DNA of 6,299 nucleotides, from NCBI GenBank assembly GCA_027028225.1, contig JALVJP010000005.1, positions 1-6,299 of the forward strand. The letters run 5' to 3'. The stretch's first letter is position 1. Every line of letters begins with the position of its first letter. Origin of the DNA: Candidatus Parcubacteria bacterium. Its GTDB lineage: Bacteria > Patescibacteriota > Minisyncoccia > Phycocordibacterales > UBA1006. Position numbers and translations under genes: made by a program. The notes beneath the pieces were generated by a model. That model searched no databases. It was given only the letters and a program-made list of their open reading frames with translations, and was not told the origin of the DNA. This document shows positions 1 to 5,720 of the stretch, one piece after another.

Positions 1-169
1 AGAGAACATCTTTCCCTTCAATAGACTCTTCCAAGACGAAAGAGAGGAGAAAAGAGTCCTTCTCCCACACATCATCACCAAGATGCTCGTCAAAAAGAAT
101 CCACGCAAAGTTATGGCGTGTATTCTCATATTCTCTTCCGTAATTTCCTAAGCCAATAACAAAATACAT
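1..169 (-). CDS. pth: Peptidyl-tRNA hydrolase, N-terminal fragment (continues off the left edge)
   Basis: This is the first 56 codons of a bacterial-type peptidyl-tRNA hydrolase, which recycles peptidyl-tRNAs dropped by ribosomes by cleaving the ester bond between peptide and tRNA in the cytoplasm. The translation begins MYFVIGLGNYGREYENTRHN, which matches the family's N-terminal signature (V-G-L-G-N-P-G, then Y-x-x-T-R-H-N). The conserved Asn is N9, and the catalytic His of the TRHN motif is H19. The ATG lies one base after the TAA of the upstream M64 peptidase gene, so translation is probably coupled and the genes cotranscribed. No good Shine-Dalgarno sequence precedes it. One oddity is that the usual Pro after the first conserved Asn is Tyr (GLGNYG). 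E. coli Pth is 194 aa, so roughly the first 30% is visible. The family call is secure; integrity of the rest cannot be judged. Confidence 0.9.
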   Translation of the reverse strand, partial: MYFVIGLGNYGREYENTRHNFAWILFDEHLGDDVWEKDSFLLSFVLEESIEGKDVL

Positions 170-170
170 G

Positions 171-1604
171 TTACTCGTTCGCCGCGAGGGCGTGGTAGGT
201 TTCTGGCCCTACTACACCATCGATTGTATGAAGTTTATACATTCGTTGAAATTGTTCCACTTTTTGTTTCGTTTCTTTGTTAAAAATCCCATCCTCTCTA
301 AGTTTTTCTCCATACACCTCATTCAAACAATGTTGAAGTTCTTTCACATCTTCCCCCCTATCGCCAAGCGATAGGAATCTCGTTGCATGAGGGAATCGGC
401 AATACTTCTCTTCCTTTTTGTCAAAATTCTGATTCTGTTCTAATTTCTTTTTTGGGAATATAAACCTTTTTCTAAATGATAGGTGTCTTCTACGAGAACC
501 ACGCCCTCTTCTATCTCTTGTGTCTCTTGAATAAATAATTTTTCCCTTTTTAATAATACTATTACAATTGATACTCACCCCGCGACTCACAATAAGTTTC
601 GCGCCTTTTGCAACAAAGAGCTCGTTACATTGAATTGAATGATCGAGCGTCACCCTATCTGCATTTACACGCACGTTTGTATCACTTGTAATATTTTCAG
701 GAATTGCTCCATCTTGAATAAATGAAATAAGATGACGATTATATTCAAGATCTTCATCTATCCTCTCATTAATAAGGTATTGCCCTAACTCATTATGCTC
801 TGCTCCATGCTGGAATGACCGCATAATTCCATTTTGGCTACTTCGATACCACTCGTTAGTACAATAATTTGCTCCAAGAATATACTGCGGATTTGGAAGA
901 AAATCCCACTTCCTATCATTTACCGCATCGTGCGTCACATTTTTCTTATCGTATTTTACTGGATCCCAATCAGTTGGTCTGCTCTGATCGTCACAGGTTC
1001 CACCATACTCATCAGCGAGATCCCCAAAAGAGTGCCCCATCTCATGGATAACTAATTCGCGAAAATAACCATGTTGAGAGTCATAGGAAGATTGTCCTAT
1101 ACTCGCAATCACATCATTCTCAGGAAATTCTCCAGATCCAATATAACCGGAGTAATTTGAAATAAGATACACATACACCCTCTTTCCAAAGAGTTTGCGA
1201 AGTCTCTCGTAGAGTTTCTCCTTCCCCCAATCTGATATACAGGAAATACGAGGAGTACCATCACAATTTCGATATACCCCGAGTGCAGTATCTACTTGCG
1301 TTCCACCCTCCACAGAAATTCCTGATTCATTTGAATTAAGTTCTAGATAATACGTATTGAAATCACTCTTTCTGTTTTTTATAGGAAGAGAATTGAGAAA
1401 ATACGACTCTGCTTCCTGTGCTTTCTGCTGGAAAAATGATTGTTCTTGCTCAGTAAAACCATCCCCGACAAAAAGAATATCAATTGCTTCTGGTGAAGAG
1501 TAGTGGATTGGAGTAAGATCAAAATCAGCTGCATATACCTCCTTCGCAAAAACACCAAGGCCAATAATAAAAGTAAAGAATACTATTCTGATATAAAATT
1601 TCAT
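171..1604 (-). CDS. Secreted M64-family zinc metallopeptidase with C-terminal peptidoglycan-binding domain
   Basis: This 477-aa protein is probably exported and hydrolyses peptide bonds with a zinc-activated water. Residues 1-25 form a signal peptide (hydrophobic 5-20, likely cleavage after VYA). Residues ~40-290 match Peptidase_M64 (IgA peptidase type). The entry motif ILFVGDGFT is at 43-51. The zinc site HEMGHSFGDLADEYG is at 187-201, giving H187, H191 and probably D198 as ligands and E188 as the base. A Met-turn-like NGIM is at 258-261. Residues ~305-358 look like short repeated beta strands. Residues 360-387 are strongly basic (10 Arg, 4 Lys). Residues ~410-475 are a PG_binding_1-type domain ending in DGVVGPETYHAL. 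Eight Cys (114, 122, 204, 248, 326, 347, 402, 426) suit an extracytoplasmic, disulfide-bonded protein. It lies 29 bp after another PGBD gene and 1 bp before pth. The natural substrate is unknown, and the 'IgA' label comes from the founder enzyme and should not be taken as its role. The family call is strong; wall anchoring is inferred. Confidence 0.88.
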   Translation of the reverse strand: MKFYIRIVFFTFIIGLGVFAKEVYAADFDLTPIHYSSPEAIDILFVGDGFTEQEQSFFQQKAQEAESYFLNSLPIKNRKSDFNTYYLELNSNESGISVEGGTQVDTALGVYRNCDGTPRISCISDWGKEKLYERLRKLFGKRVYVYLISNYSGYIGSGEFPENDVIASIGQSSYDSQHGYFRELVIHEMGHSFGDLADEYGGTCDDQSRPTDWDPVKYDKKNVTHDAVNDRKWDFLPNPQYILGANYCTNEWYRSSQNGIMRSFQHGAEHNELGQYLINERIDEDLEYNRHLISFIQDGAIPENITSDTNVRVNADRVTLDHSIQCNELFVAKGAKLIVSRGVSINCNSIIKKGKIIYSRDTRDRRGRGSRRRHLSFRKRFIFPKKKLEQNQNFDKKEEKYCRFPHATRFLSLGDRGEDVKELQHCLNEVYGEKLREDGIFNKETKQKVEQFQRMYKLHTIDGVVGPETYHALAANE

Positions 1605-1610
1605 ACGTAA

Positions 1611-1619
1611 ATAGTAACA
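1611..1619 (-). promoter_or_regulatory. Putative extended -10 promoter of the M64 peptidase gene
   Basis: Read on the minus strand, TGTTACTAT (an extended -10, TGn plus TACTAT) ends six bases before the peptidase ATG at 1604. This would put the transcription start at or next to the start codon. No convincing -35 is visible. The peptidase may therefore have its own leaderless transcript in addition to read-through from the upstream gene. The 29-bp gap contains no Shine-Dalgarno sequence. Confidence 0.4.
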
Positions 1620-1633
1620 TAAAAAGAGAAGGA

Positions 1634-2215
1634 TTACACCTTCCCTTTTTCAATAAGGTCAATCATCATCTCGTATGTTTCAGGTCCAGCAAGTCCATCA
1701 GGGCTCAAGCCTTCTTTTTGCTGGAACTTACGCACGAGATACATCGTGTTCGGTCCATACTCATTATCTACCTTAATCTTCTTATCGAAGTAGAGATTGA
1801 GGAACTTTTGAACGGTTCCTACACGCGTTCCACGACTCCCTTTCTTCATATAAATCTTATCGTCTATAAGCCCTTGAAGTTTTGTAAGGAGAAATTGATG
1901 CTCCTCATCATACGCTGGTTTTTTATCATCTTTTTCCTCTTGCTTTTCATCAGAAGAGGAGGTTGATGGGGAAGAATCCTCCTCACTATCGTCATCAACC
2001 TGTTGAATCTTTTCCTGCTCTATCTCTTGGATGGTATTTTCATCTTCTTGGTAATTCTCAAAACCAGAAAGAGGTTCGTTATCCTTAATCATTTCTACTA
2101 CATCACTCGCGGTGTAATGAAATCGTGGGTTCATCTTTTGAAACGCCCAATATGATGATCCAAGAAGAAGAAAGAAGAAAAGTAGATTCACAAAGCGAAA
2201 TTTAAATTCATTCAT
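1634..2215 (-). CDS. Membrane-anchored peptidoglycan-binding domain protein with acidic linker
   Basis: This 193-aa protein has three visible parts. Residues 1-8 are a short Lys/Arg-containing start, and residues 9-25 are one hydrophobic segment that is probably an uncleaved N-in membrane anchor, placing the rest outside the membrane. Residues ~53-106 are a low-complexity acidic linker (22 Asp/Glu of 54, with Ser and Gln), probably disordered. Residues ~122-189 are a PG_binding_1-type domain: KKGSRGTRVGTVQKFLN, then a DNEYGPNT segment, then SPDGLAGPETYEMM. No catalytic domain is present, so it is more likely a wall tether or adaptor than an enzyme. Its PGBD resembles the one at the C-terminus of the downstream M64 peptidase (shared G-x-R-G, V-x-x-x-Q, L-N, F-Q and G-P-E-T-Y positions), so the two may be functionally paired. 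It is the first gene of the minus-strand run. Domain call good; exact role unknown. Confidence 0.82.
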   Translation of the reverse strand: MNEFKFRFVNLLFFFLLLGSSYWAFQKMNPRFHYTASDVVEMIKDNEPLSGFENYQEDENTIQEIEQEKIQQVDDDSEEDSSPSTSSSDEKQEEKDDKKPAYDEEHQFLLTKLQGLIDDKIYMKKGSRGTRVGTVQKFLNLYFDKKIKVDNEYGPNTMYLVRKFQQKEGLSPDGLAGPETYEMMIDLIEKGKV

Positions 2216-2224
2216 ATGGACACT

Positions 2225-2251
2225 ATTTTAACACGGAGAGAAAGAAAACAA
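2225..2251 (-). promoter_or_regulatory. Putative promoter for the PGBD / M64 / pth gene run
   Basis: On the minus strand, TTGTTT (2251-2246) could be a -35. It is followed 15 bp later by TAAAAT (2230-2225), preceded by TG one base upstream, giving an extended -10 (TGTTAAAAT). The -10 ends nine bases before the ATG at 2215, so the 5' leader would be zero to a few bases. The spacer is shorter than the usual 17 bp, which an extended -10 can tolerate. Called by eye only. Confidence 0.45.
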
Positions 2252-2312
2252 TAGAAGTGTTTTATAAAAAAATAAACAGGATTATTCTGTCAATTCTTTT
2301 TCAAGTAAATTC

Positions 2313-2324
2313 TGTTACTATTAT
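2313..2324 (+). promoter_or_regulatory. Putative promoter -10 region for secG and the solute-binding protein gene
   Basis: TGTTACTAT (2313-2321) reads as an extended -10, and the overlapping TATTAT (2319-2324) as an alternative. They end nine and six bases before the secG ATG at 2331. No Shine-Dalgarno sequence lies in the short remaining leader, and no clear -35 is seen in the T-rich stretch at 2293-2302. The palindrome TTTTATAAAA at 2260-2269 sits mid-way in this divergent intergenic region. Confidence 0.42.
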
Positions 2325-2330
2325 GCGCAT

Positions 2331-2570
2331 ATGAAACATATCATTGATTATATTCCACTTTTTCAAATTATTCTCTCTATCCTCCTTATTATCGTTATCA
2401 TTATCCAACAGAATGATGAATCTCTCGGAGGAGCATTTGGAGGAAGTGATTCTTTCGATACGGTAAAAAGAACTAGACGAGGAGCGGAAAAAAAACTCTT
2501 CAATTTCACAATATGGATAGCTATCCTTTTCGTCGTTACCTCTATCGCAGCATTCATCTACGGTAAGTAG
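2331..2570 (+). CDS. secG: Preprotein translocase subunit SecG
   Basis: This 79-aa protein is the small accessory subunit of the SecYEG channel in the inner membrane, which aids SecA-driven export. It shows the standard SecG plan. The first membrane helix is at about residues 8-26 (very Ile/Leu-rich, ending IIIQQ). A Gly-rich cytoplasmic loop follows at ~32-40 (LGGAFGGSDS). The family signature TRRGAEKKL is at about 48-56, and a second helix follows at ~59-77. Its length is normal for short bacterial SecG. The ATG at 2331 fits the family start; the nearby ATG at 2323 hits a TGA after three codons. It is followed after 20 bp by a solute-binding protein gene with no terminator between them, so the two are probably cotranscribed. 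Confidence 0.95.
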   Translation: MKHIIDYIPLFQIILSILLIIVIIIQQNDESLGGAFGGSDSFDTVKRTRRGAEKKLFNFTIWIAILFVVTSIAAFIYGK

Positions 2571-2590
2571 TCATAAAACGAACATATATT

Positions 2591-4225
2591 ATGAGAACAA
2601 AACACCTGCTTTCTCTAGGGATTACAATACTCGCACTATCGGGAATTCTTATTCTCGCTTCTTTTATCACGGATAAGAATTCAGTAGAAGTAAAAATAAC
2701 GAGAGGAACACTCTACGAAGGGACAAAAGATACTCCACGATTTATCAACCCTGTGCTCGCACGACCAAATAACGCAGCAGAGCAAGATCTTACCGAACTC
2801 ATCTTTTCACGCCTTCTCTCCCACACACAAGGTGGGGATATCATATGGGGTCTCGCAAAGTCTCTTGAAAAATCAGATGATGGAAAGACCTACATTCTCA
2901 CGCTCAGAGATGGTATCACTTTCCACGACGGACACCCAATTACCGCCGATGATGTCGTTTACACTGTGAAGAAGATACAAGATCCGAGCACAAACAGCCC
3001 TCTCTTCAACTATTGGGCAGGAGTGACTGTGGAAAAAGAGAACGAACGACAAGTCCGCTTTACGCTCGTTCACGCATATGATGGATTCCCCTACTCACTT
3101 GAAATAGGAATCCTCCCTAAACACCTCTGGGAAAAAGTGGACGATGAGGAATTCGCATTTAGCAAGCTTAATACATTCCCAGTCGGATCAGGAAGTTACA
3201 AAGTAGAGAACGTCATTCTCGATGAAGATGATAAACCTACGGAATACCAACTCGTAAAGAGTGATGATAGAGAGGGATACATCAGAAAAGTAGATGTCTC
3301 TATCTTCAAAGACGCACAAGATCTCCAAGATGCACTCAACAGAGGGAACGTAGATGCAGTGTATGGCGTTGATAGAGAGAATGCACAGCATATCGTCCAA
3401 AAACGAAATACACTTACACTCTACCACGATGTACTCCCTAACTTTTTCATTCTCTTCTACAACATAAAGAAAGACGGGCCAGGCTCTCAAAAACTGGTGC
3501 GAAACTACCTTGATGCACTCATCGATAGGAACACACTCACCTCTTCCGTCTTTGGAGATTACGCATCATCTATCAATACGGTCAAAGGAGAATACAACGA
3601 GAAGCGTGCTGAAGAAAAAAAGAAAAGTATTAAGACGTTCGTGCAGGCGTTCGAAAAAGAGGGGTGGAAGAAGAATAGCGAGGGAATCTATGAGAAAGAT
3701 GGGAAAAAGTTGGAACTCACAATTACTACACGCGATAGTCAGGACCTCGTGCGTGTTGCAAAGGAAATCGCACAGCAAGCAAAAGCAGGGGGAATACTCA
3801 TTCACATCAAACCCTACGGTTTAAATCAGAAAGATTTTTTCCAGCAAATCATCGACCAGAGGAATTACGAACTTCTCCTCTATGGGTACTTCTTTGAGAA
3901 ACCAAGTGACCTCTACGTATTTTGGCACTCGTCGCAGAGGGAGAGTCCTGGCCTCAACCTCAGCATGTACAAAAACGTAAAGCTCGACCTTCTCCTTGAA
4001 AAATTGCGAGAAAAGAACGATGATGAGCTTCTCAAAAAAGTTGATGCGACTCTCTCTGAAGATACTCCTGCTTCCTTCCTCTACCGTCCTCACTACATCT
4101 ACATCCTTCCGAAAAAGGTAAAGGGTGTTACGCTCAACATCAGAAGGCGCGCAGATCGCTTCATCACTATCCCAGAATGGTATATCTACACAAGGAAAGT
4201 GTGGCCATTCTTCATCAAACAATAG
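2591..4225 (+). CDS. Family 5 extracellular solute-binding protein (oligopeptide/nickel ABC transporter type)
   Basis: This 544-aa protein belongs to SBP_bac_5, the extracytoplasmic receptors that hand peptides or similar ligands to an ABC importer. Residues ~6-26 form an N-terminal hydrophobic segment. It lacks a lipobox Cys, and I see no Cys anywhere in the protein, so it is anchored by this helix or released as a secreted form rather than being a classical lipoprotein. The family opening RGTLYEGTKDTPRFINPVLA is at 38-57. The signature LRDGITFHDGHPITADDVVY is at 105-124. The C-terminal IPEWYIYTR also suits the family, and the length is typical. It lies 20 bp after secG and is followed by a terminator. 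No permease or ATPase genes are visible, so its transporter partner is elsewhere or absent. No Shine-Dalgarno sequence precedes the ATG. The family is clear; the ligand is not predictable. Confidence 0.92.
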   Translation: MRTKHLLSLGITILALSGILILASFITDKNSVEVKITRGTLYEGTKDTPRFINPVLARPNNAAEQDLTELIFSRLLSHTQGGDIIWGLAKSLEKSDDGKTYILTLRDGITFHDGHPITADDVVYTVKKIQDPSTNSPLFNYWAGVTVEKENERQVRFTLVHAYDGFPYSLEIGILPKHLWEKVDDEEFAFSKLNTFPVGSGSYKVENVILDEDDKPTEYQLVKSDDREGYIRKVDVSIFKDAQDLQDALNRGNVDAVYGVDRENAQHIVQKRNTLTLYHDVLPNFFILFYNIKKDGPGSQKLVRNYLDALIDRNTLTSSVFGDYASSINTVKGEYNEKRAEEKKKSIKTFVQAFEKEGWKKNSEGIYEKDGKKLELTITTRDSQDLVRVAKEIAQQAKAGGILIHIKPYGLNQKDFFQQIIDQRNYELLLYGYFFEKPSDLYVFWHSSQRESPGLNLSMYKNVKLDLLLEKLREKNDDELLKKVDATLSEDTPASFLYRPHYIYILPKKVKGVTLNIRRRADRFITIPEWYIYTRKVWPFFIKQ

Positions 4226-4252
4226 AGGAGTATTCGCAGAGAAGTTTTTAAC

Positions 4253-4282
4253 AGAGGGGGGTTCCCTCTTTTTTCTTTTTTT
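4253..4282 (+). terminator. Rho-independent terminator after the solute-binding protein gene
   Basis: The stem AGAGGG (4253-4258) pairs perfectly with CCCTCT (4264-4269) around the loop GGGTT. It is followed by a T-rich tract interrupted by one C (TTTTTTC then seven T, to 4282). It lies 27 bp after the stop codon at 4225 and ends the secG/SBP transcript just before the pseudouridine synthase start. Confidence 0.85.
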
Positions 4283-4292
4283 AAAAAGTGCA

Positions 4293-4298
4293 TAGTAT
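4293..4298 (+). promoter_or_regulatory. Putative -10 box of the pseudouridine synthase gene
   Basis: TAGTAT at 4293-4298 ends seven bases before the ATG at 4306, so initiation would fall on or beside the start codon. The T tract of the preceding terminator occupies the place of a -35 (around 4270-4276) without resembling TTGACA. No Shine-Dalgarno sequence is present between 4283 and 4305. This spacing is one reason for preferring the 4306 start over upstream GTG codons. Confidence 0.4.
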
Positions 4299-4305
4299 AG
4301 ACGTG

Positions 4306-5031
4306 ATGTGTGATAGAGAAGAAAAGATTCGTATCGAAAAGCTCCTCTCTCAAGAGGGAATCCTCTCACGGAGAGAAGCGAAACGTGCGCTCGAAGAGGG
4401 AAAGATTCGCCTCAAAGGGAAAGTATTGAAGTCAGGAGAAAAAATTTCTCCGAAGGAAAGAAAGCTCCTTGAGTTTGATAAAAGCCTCAAAAAAGAAGGA
4501 GAAAAGAAGGAAACCTACCTCGTATACAAACCACGCGGATACACCTCCTCAAAAGATGGAGCAAAAAATATATTCCATGCTTTCCCTCAGTTTGCTCATC
4601 TCAACACCGTAGGACGGCTTGATAAAGAGAGCGAAGGGCTCATCCTCCTCAGCAACGATGGACTCATCACGAAAGCGATAACAGGAAAAGACCATAAAGT
4701 GGAAAAGGAGTATCTCGTTACCGTTCGCGAAGATGTCCTCCCATGGATGATTCAAAAAATGGAGAAAGGGATGGTATTGGAAGATGGCCCTACCCTCCCT
4801 GCAAAAGCGAAGAAAGTTTCTCGCAAGCAATTTCGTATCACACTAAAAGAGGGGCGAAAGCACCAAATCAGAAGAATGGCGAATAAACTTCACCTTACTG
4901 TTCTCTCCTTGAAACGCATTCGTATCCATAACTTGAAAATCGGAGCGATGCTCCCAAAAAATTACCGAAAGCTCACTGATGGAGAAGTATATGAGTTGAA
5001 AAAATTCGCAAAAACAAAAAGCCCTTCATAA
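4306..5031 (+). CDS. RsuA/RluB/RluF-family 23S rRNA pseudouridine synthase
   Basis: This 241-aa enzyme isomerises a specific uridine in ribosomal RNA to pseudouridine. Residues ~8-55 are an S4 RNA-binding domain (KLLSQEGILSRREAKRALEE, then a GKIRLKGK segment). The catalytic domain begins at ~70 with YLVYKPRGYTSS. The motif GRLDKESEGLILLSNDG is at 103-119, with D106 as the catalytic Asp. KEYLVTV is at 134-140, and the C-terminal motif EGRKHQIRRM is at 182-191. The GRLDKxSEGL form and KEYLVTV resemble RluF more than RsuA, but RluB, RluE and RluF cannot be separated by eye, so no symbol is given. The ATG at 4306 is preferred because the family starts close to the S4 domain and a -10-like box sits just upstream; GTG at 4288 or 4303 is possible. 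The TAA lies within a terminator hairpin. Confidence 0.92.
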   Translation: MCDREEKIRIEKLLSQEGILSRREAKRALEEGKIRLKGKVLKSGEKISPKERKLLEFDKSLKKEGEKKETYLVYKPRGYTSSKDGAKNIFHAFPQFAHLNTVGRLDKESEGLILLSNDGLITKAITGKDHKVEKEYLVTVREDVLPWMIQKMEKGMVLEDGPTLPAKAKKVSRKQFRITLKEGRKHQIRRMANKLHLTVLSLKRIRIHNLKIGAMLPKNYRKLTDGEVYELKKFAKTKSPS

Positions 5032-5042
5032 AGGGTTTTTGT
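5014..5042. terminator. Bidirectional terminator between convergent genes
   Basis: CCCTT (5022-5026) pairs with AAGGG (5031-5035) around the loop CATA. The flanking A run (5016-5020) pairs with the T run (5036-5040) if G5021 is bulged, extended by C5015-G5041. On the plus strand the hairpin ends in TTTTT; on the minus strand the A run becomes TTTTT. It can therefore terminate both the pseudouridine synthase and the gene ending at 5048. The synthase stop codon (5029-5031) lies in the loop and at the stem edge. Confidence 0.8.
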
Positions 5043-5047
5043 TCTTA

Positions 5048-5632
5048 CTACTTCTGTTCCTCATCAGGAACCACAATCTTATTATCCTGTTCGAGTTCAA
5101 ACTGAGTACTCTTTCCGTTAATCACAAGTGTATACACACCTGCGGGAAGACCAAGCACCTCAAGTTCTACAGGGAGTTCATACGGCTTCAATGTTTGTGC
5201 GCACTGCTCCCCTTCCCTCCTTGTGGTGAGGTTCACATAGAAGGTGTTTCCATCGCGAATAACTTGCGGTGAGTTGAGATAGGTACAAGAATCTGGAAGA
5301 TTTCCTTTTACGACGAGTGTTTTTCTCACCGGGAAAGTATCACTTGTATCGATTCGAACAGAGCTAATAGGAGCAAGATTTTCATCTCCAAATGGATTCT
5401 CCTGATTCTGTCTATCCTCCTGTTCTTGTTGAGTGTTTTGTGCAATGTCGTTTTGTCCACCTTGTGTAAATTTTGTAAACCATCCTGCGCTGTATGCATA
5501 CCACCCAAAGAGAACAAGGAGAAGGAGCCCTATAACCCAATACCAGAACGCGTGTGATTTCTTTTCCTCATGAAGATCCTTAAAATCCTGTGGTGTACCA
5601 AATGTGTTGTTATTGTTTGTGTTGTTATCCAT
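5048..5632 (-). CDS. Single-pass membrane protein with Ig-like extracellular domain, function unknown
   Basis: This 194-aa protein starts with an Asn-rich tail (MDNNTNNNNT). A short charged region follows, then one membrane helix at about residues 29-50 (Trp- and Leu-rich). After this comes a Gln/Asn/Glu-rich linker (~57-85) and a beta-rich C-terminal domain (~88-182). Lysines before the helix (24-25) favour N-in, C-out topology. The C-terminal domain has LPDSCTYLNSPQVIRDGNTF (112-131) and LGLPAGVYTLVINGK (160-174), a pattern I associate with small beta-sandwich domains in secreted proteins. C116 and C144 are its only two cysteines and could form a disulfide. I cannot name a validated family or function; ligand binding or envelope adhesion would be guesses. 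It converges on the pseudouridine synthase gene with 16 bp between stop codons. The ATG follows a TATTAT box by six bases. Confidence 0.75.
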   Translation of the reverse strand: MDNNTNNNNTFGTPQDFKDLHEEKKSHAFWYWVIGLLLLVLFGWYAYSAGWFTKFTQGGQNDIAQNTQQEQEDRQNQENPFGDENLAPISSVRIDTSDTFPVRKTLVVKGNLPDSCTYLNSPQVIRDGNTFYVNLTTRREGEQCAQTLKPYELPVELEVLGLPAGVYTLVINGKSTQFELEQDNKIVVPDEEQK

Positions 5633-5638
5633 AAGCTA

Positions 5639-5644
5639 ATAATA
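5639..5644 (-). promoter_or_regulatory. Putative -10 box of the Ig-like membrane protein gene
   Basis: On the minus strand, TATTAT (5644-5639) is followed by TAGCTT and then the ATG at 5632. The six-base spacing is the same as that of the TATTAT upstream of secG. There is no Shine-Dalgarno sequence and no clear -35. A leaderless transcript is inferred. Confidence 0.4.
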
Positions 5645-5720
5645 GTTAATTGAGTAATACCCTATGAGTGTAACATGTAGAAAAAAAGTCTCAATAACAC
5701 CTACCCCCTACCTTAATGAA

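Noticed and set aside
2260..2269. TTTTATAAAA palindrome in the divergent region as an operator
   Set aside because: A 10-bp A/T palindrome is expected by chance in such an AT-rich spacer, and there is no second copy or adjacent regulator gene.
3188..3490. 100-codon antisense open frame within the solute-binding protein gene
   Set aside because: It lies wholly inside a well-supported gene, and the translation shows no family features.
4288..4305. Upstream GTG start (4288) for the pseudouridine synthase
   Set aside because: It would add six residues (MHSIDV) not typical of the family, and the TAGTAT box lies inside that extension. The ATG at 4306 fits both the S4 domain start and the promoter spacing.
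3821..4369. 182-codon open frame on the minus strand, antisense to the end of the solute-binding protein gene
   Set aside because: It overlaps a clearly assigned family 5 SBP gene, crosses a terminator, and runs over the start of the pseudouridine synthase. Its translation is rich in Phe/Glu/Arg with no recognisable domain, as expected for a shadow frame.
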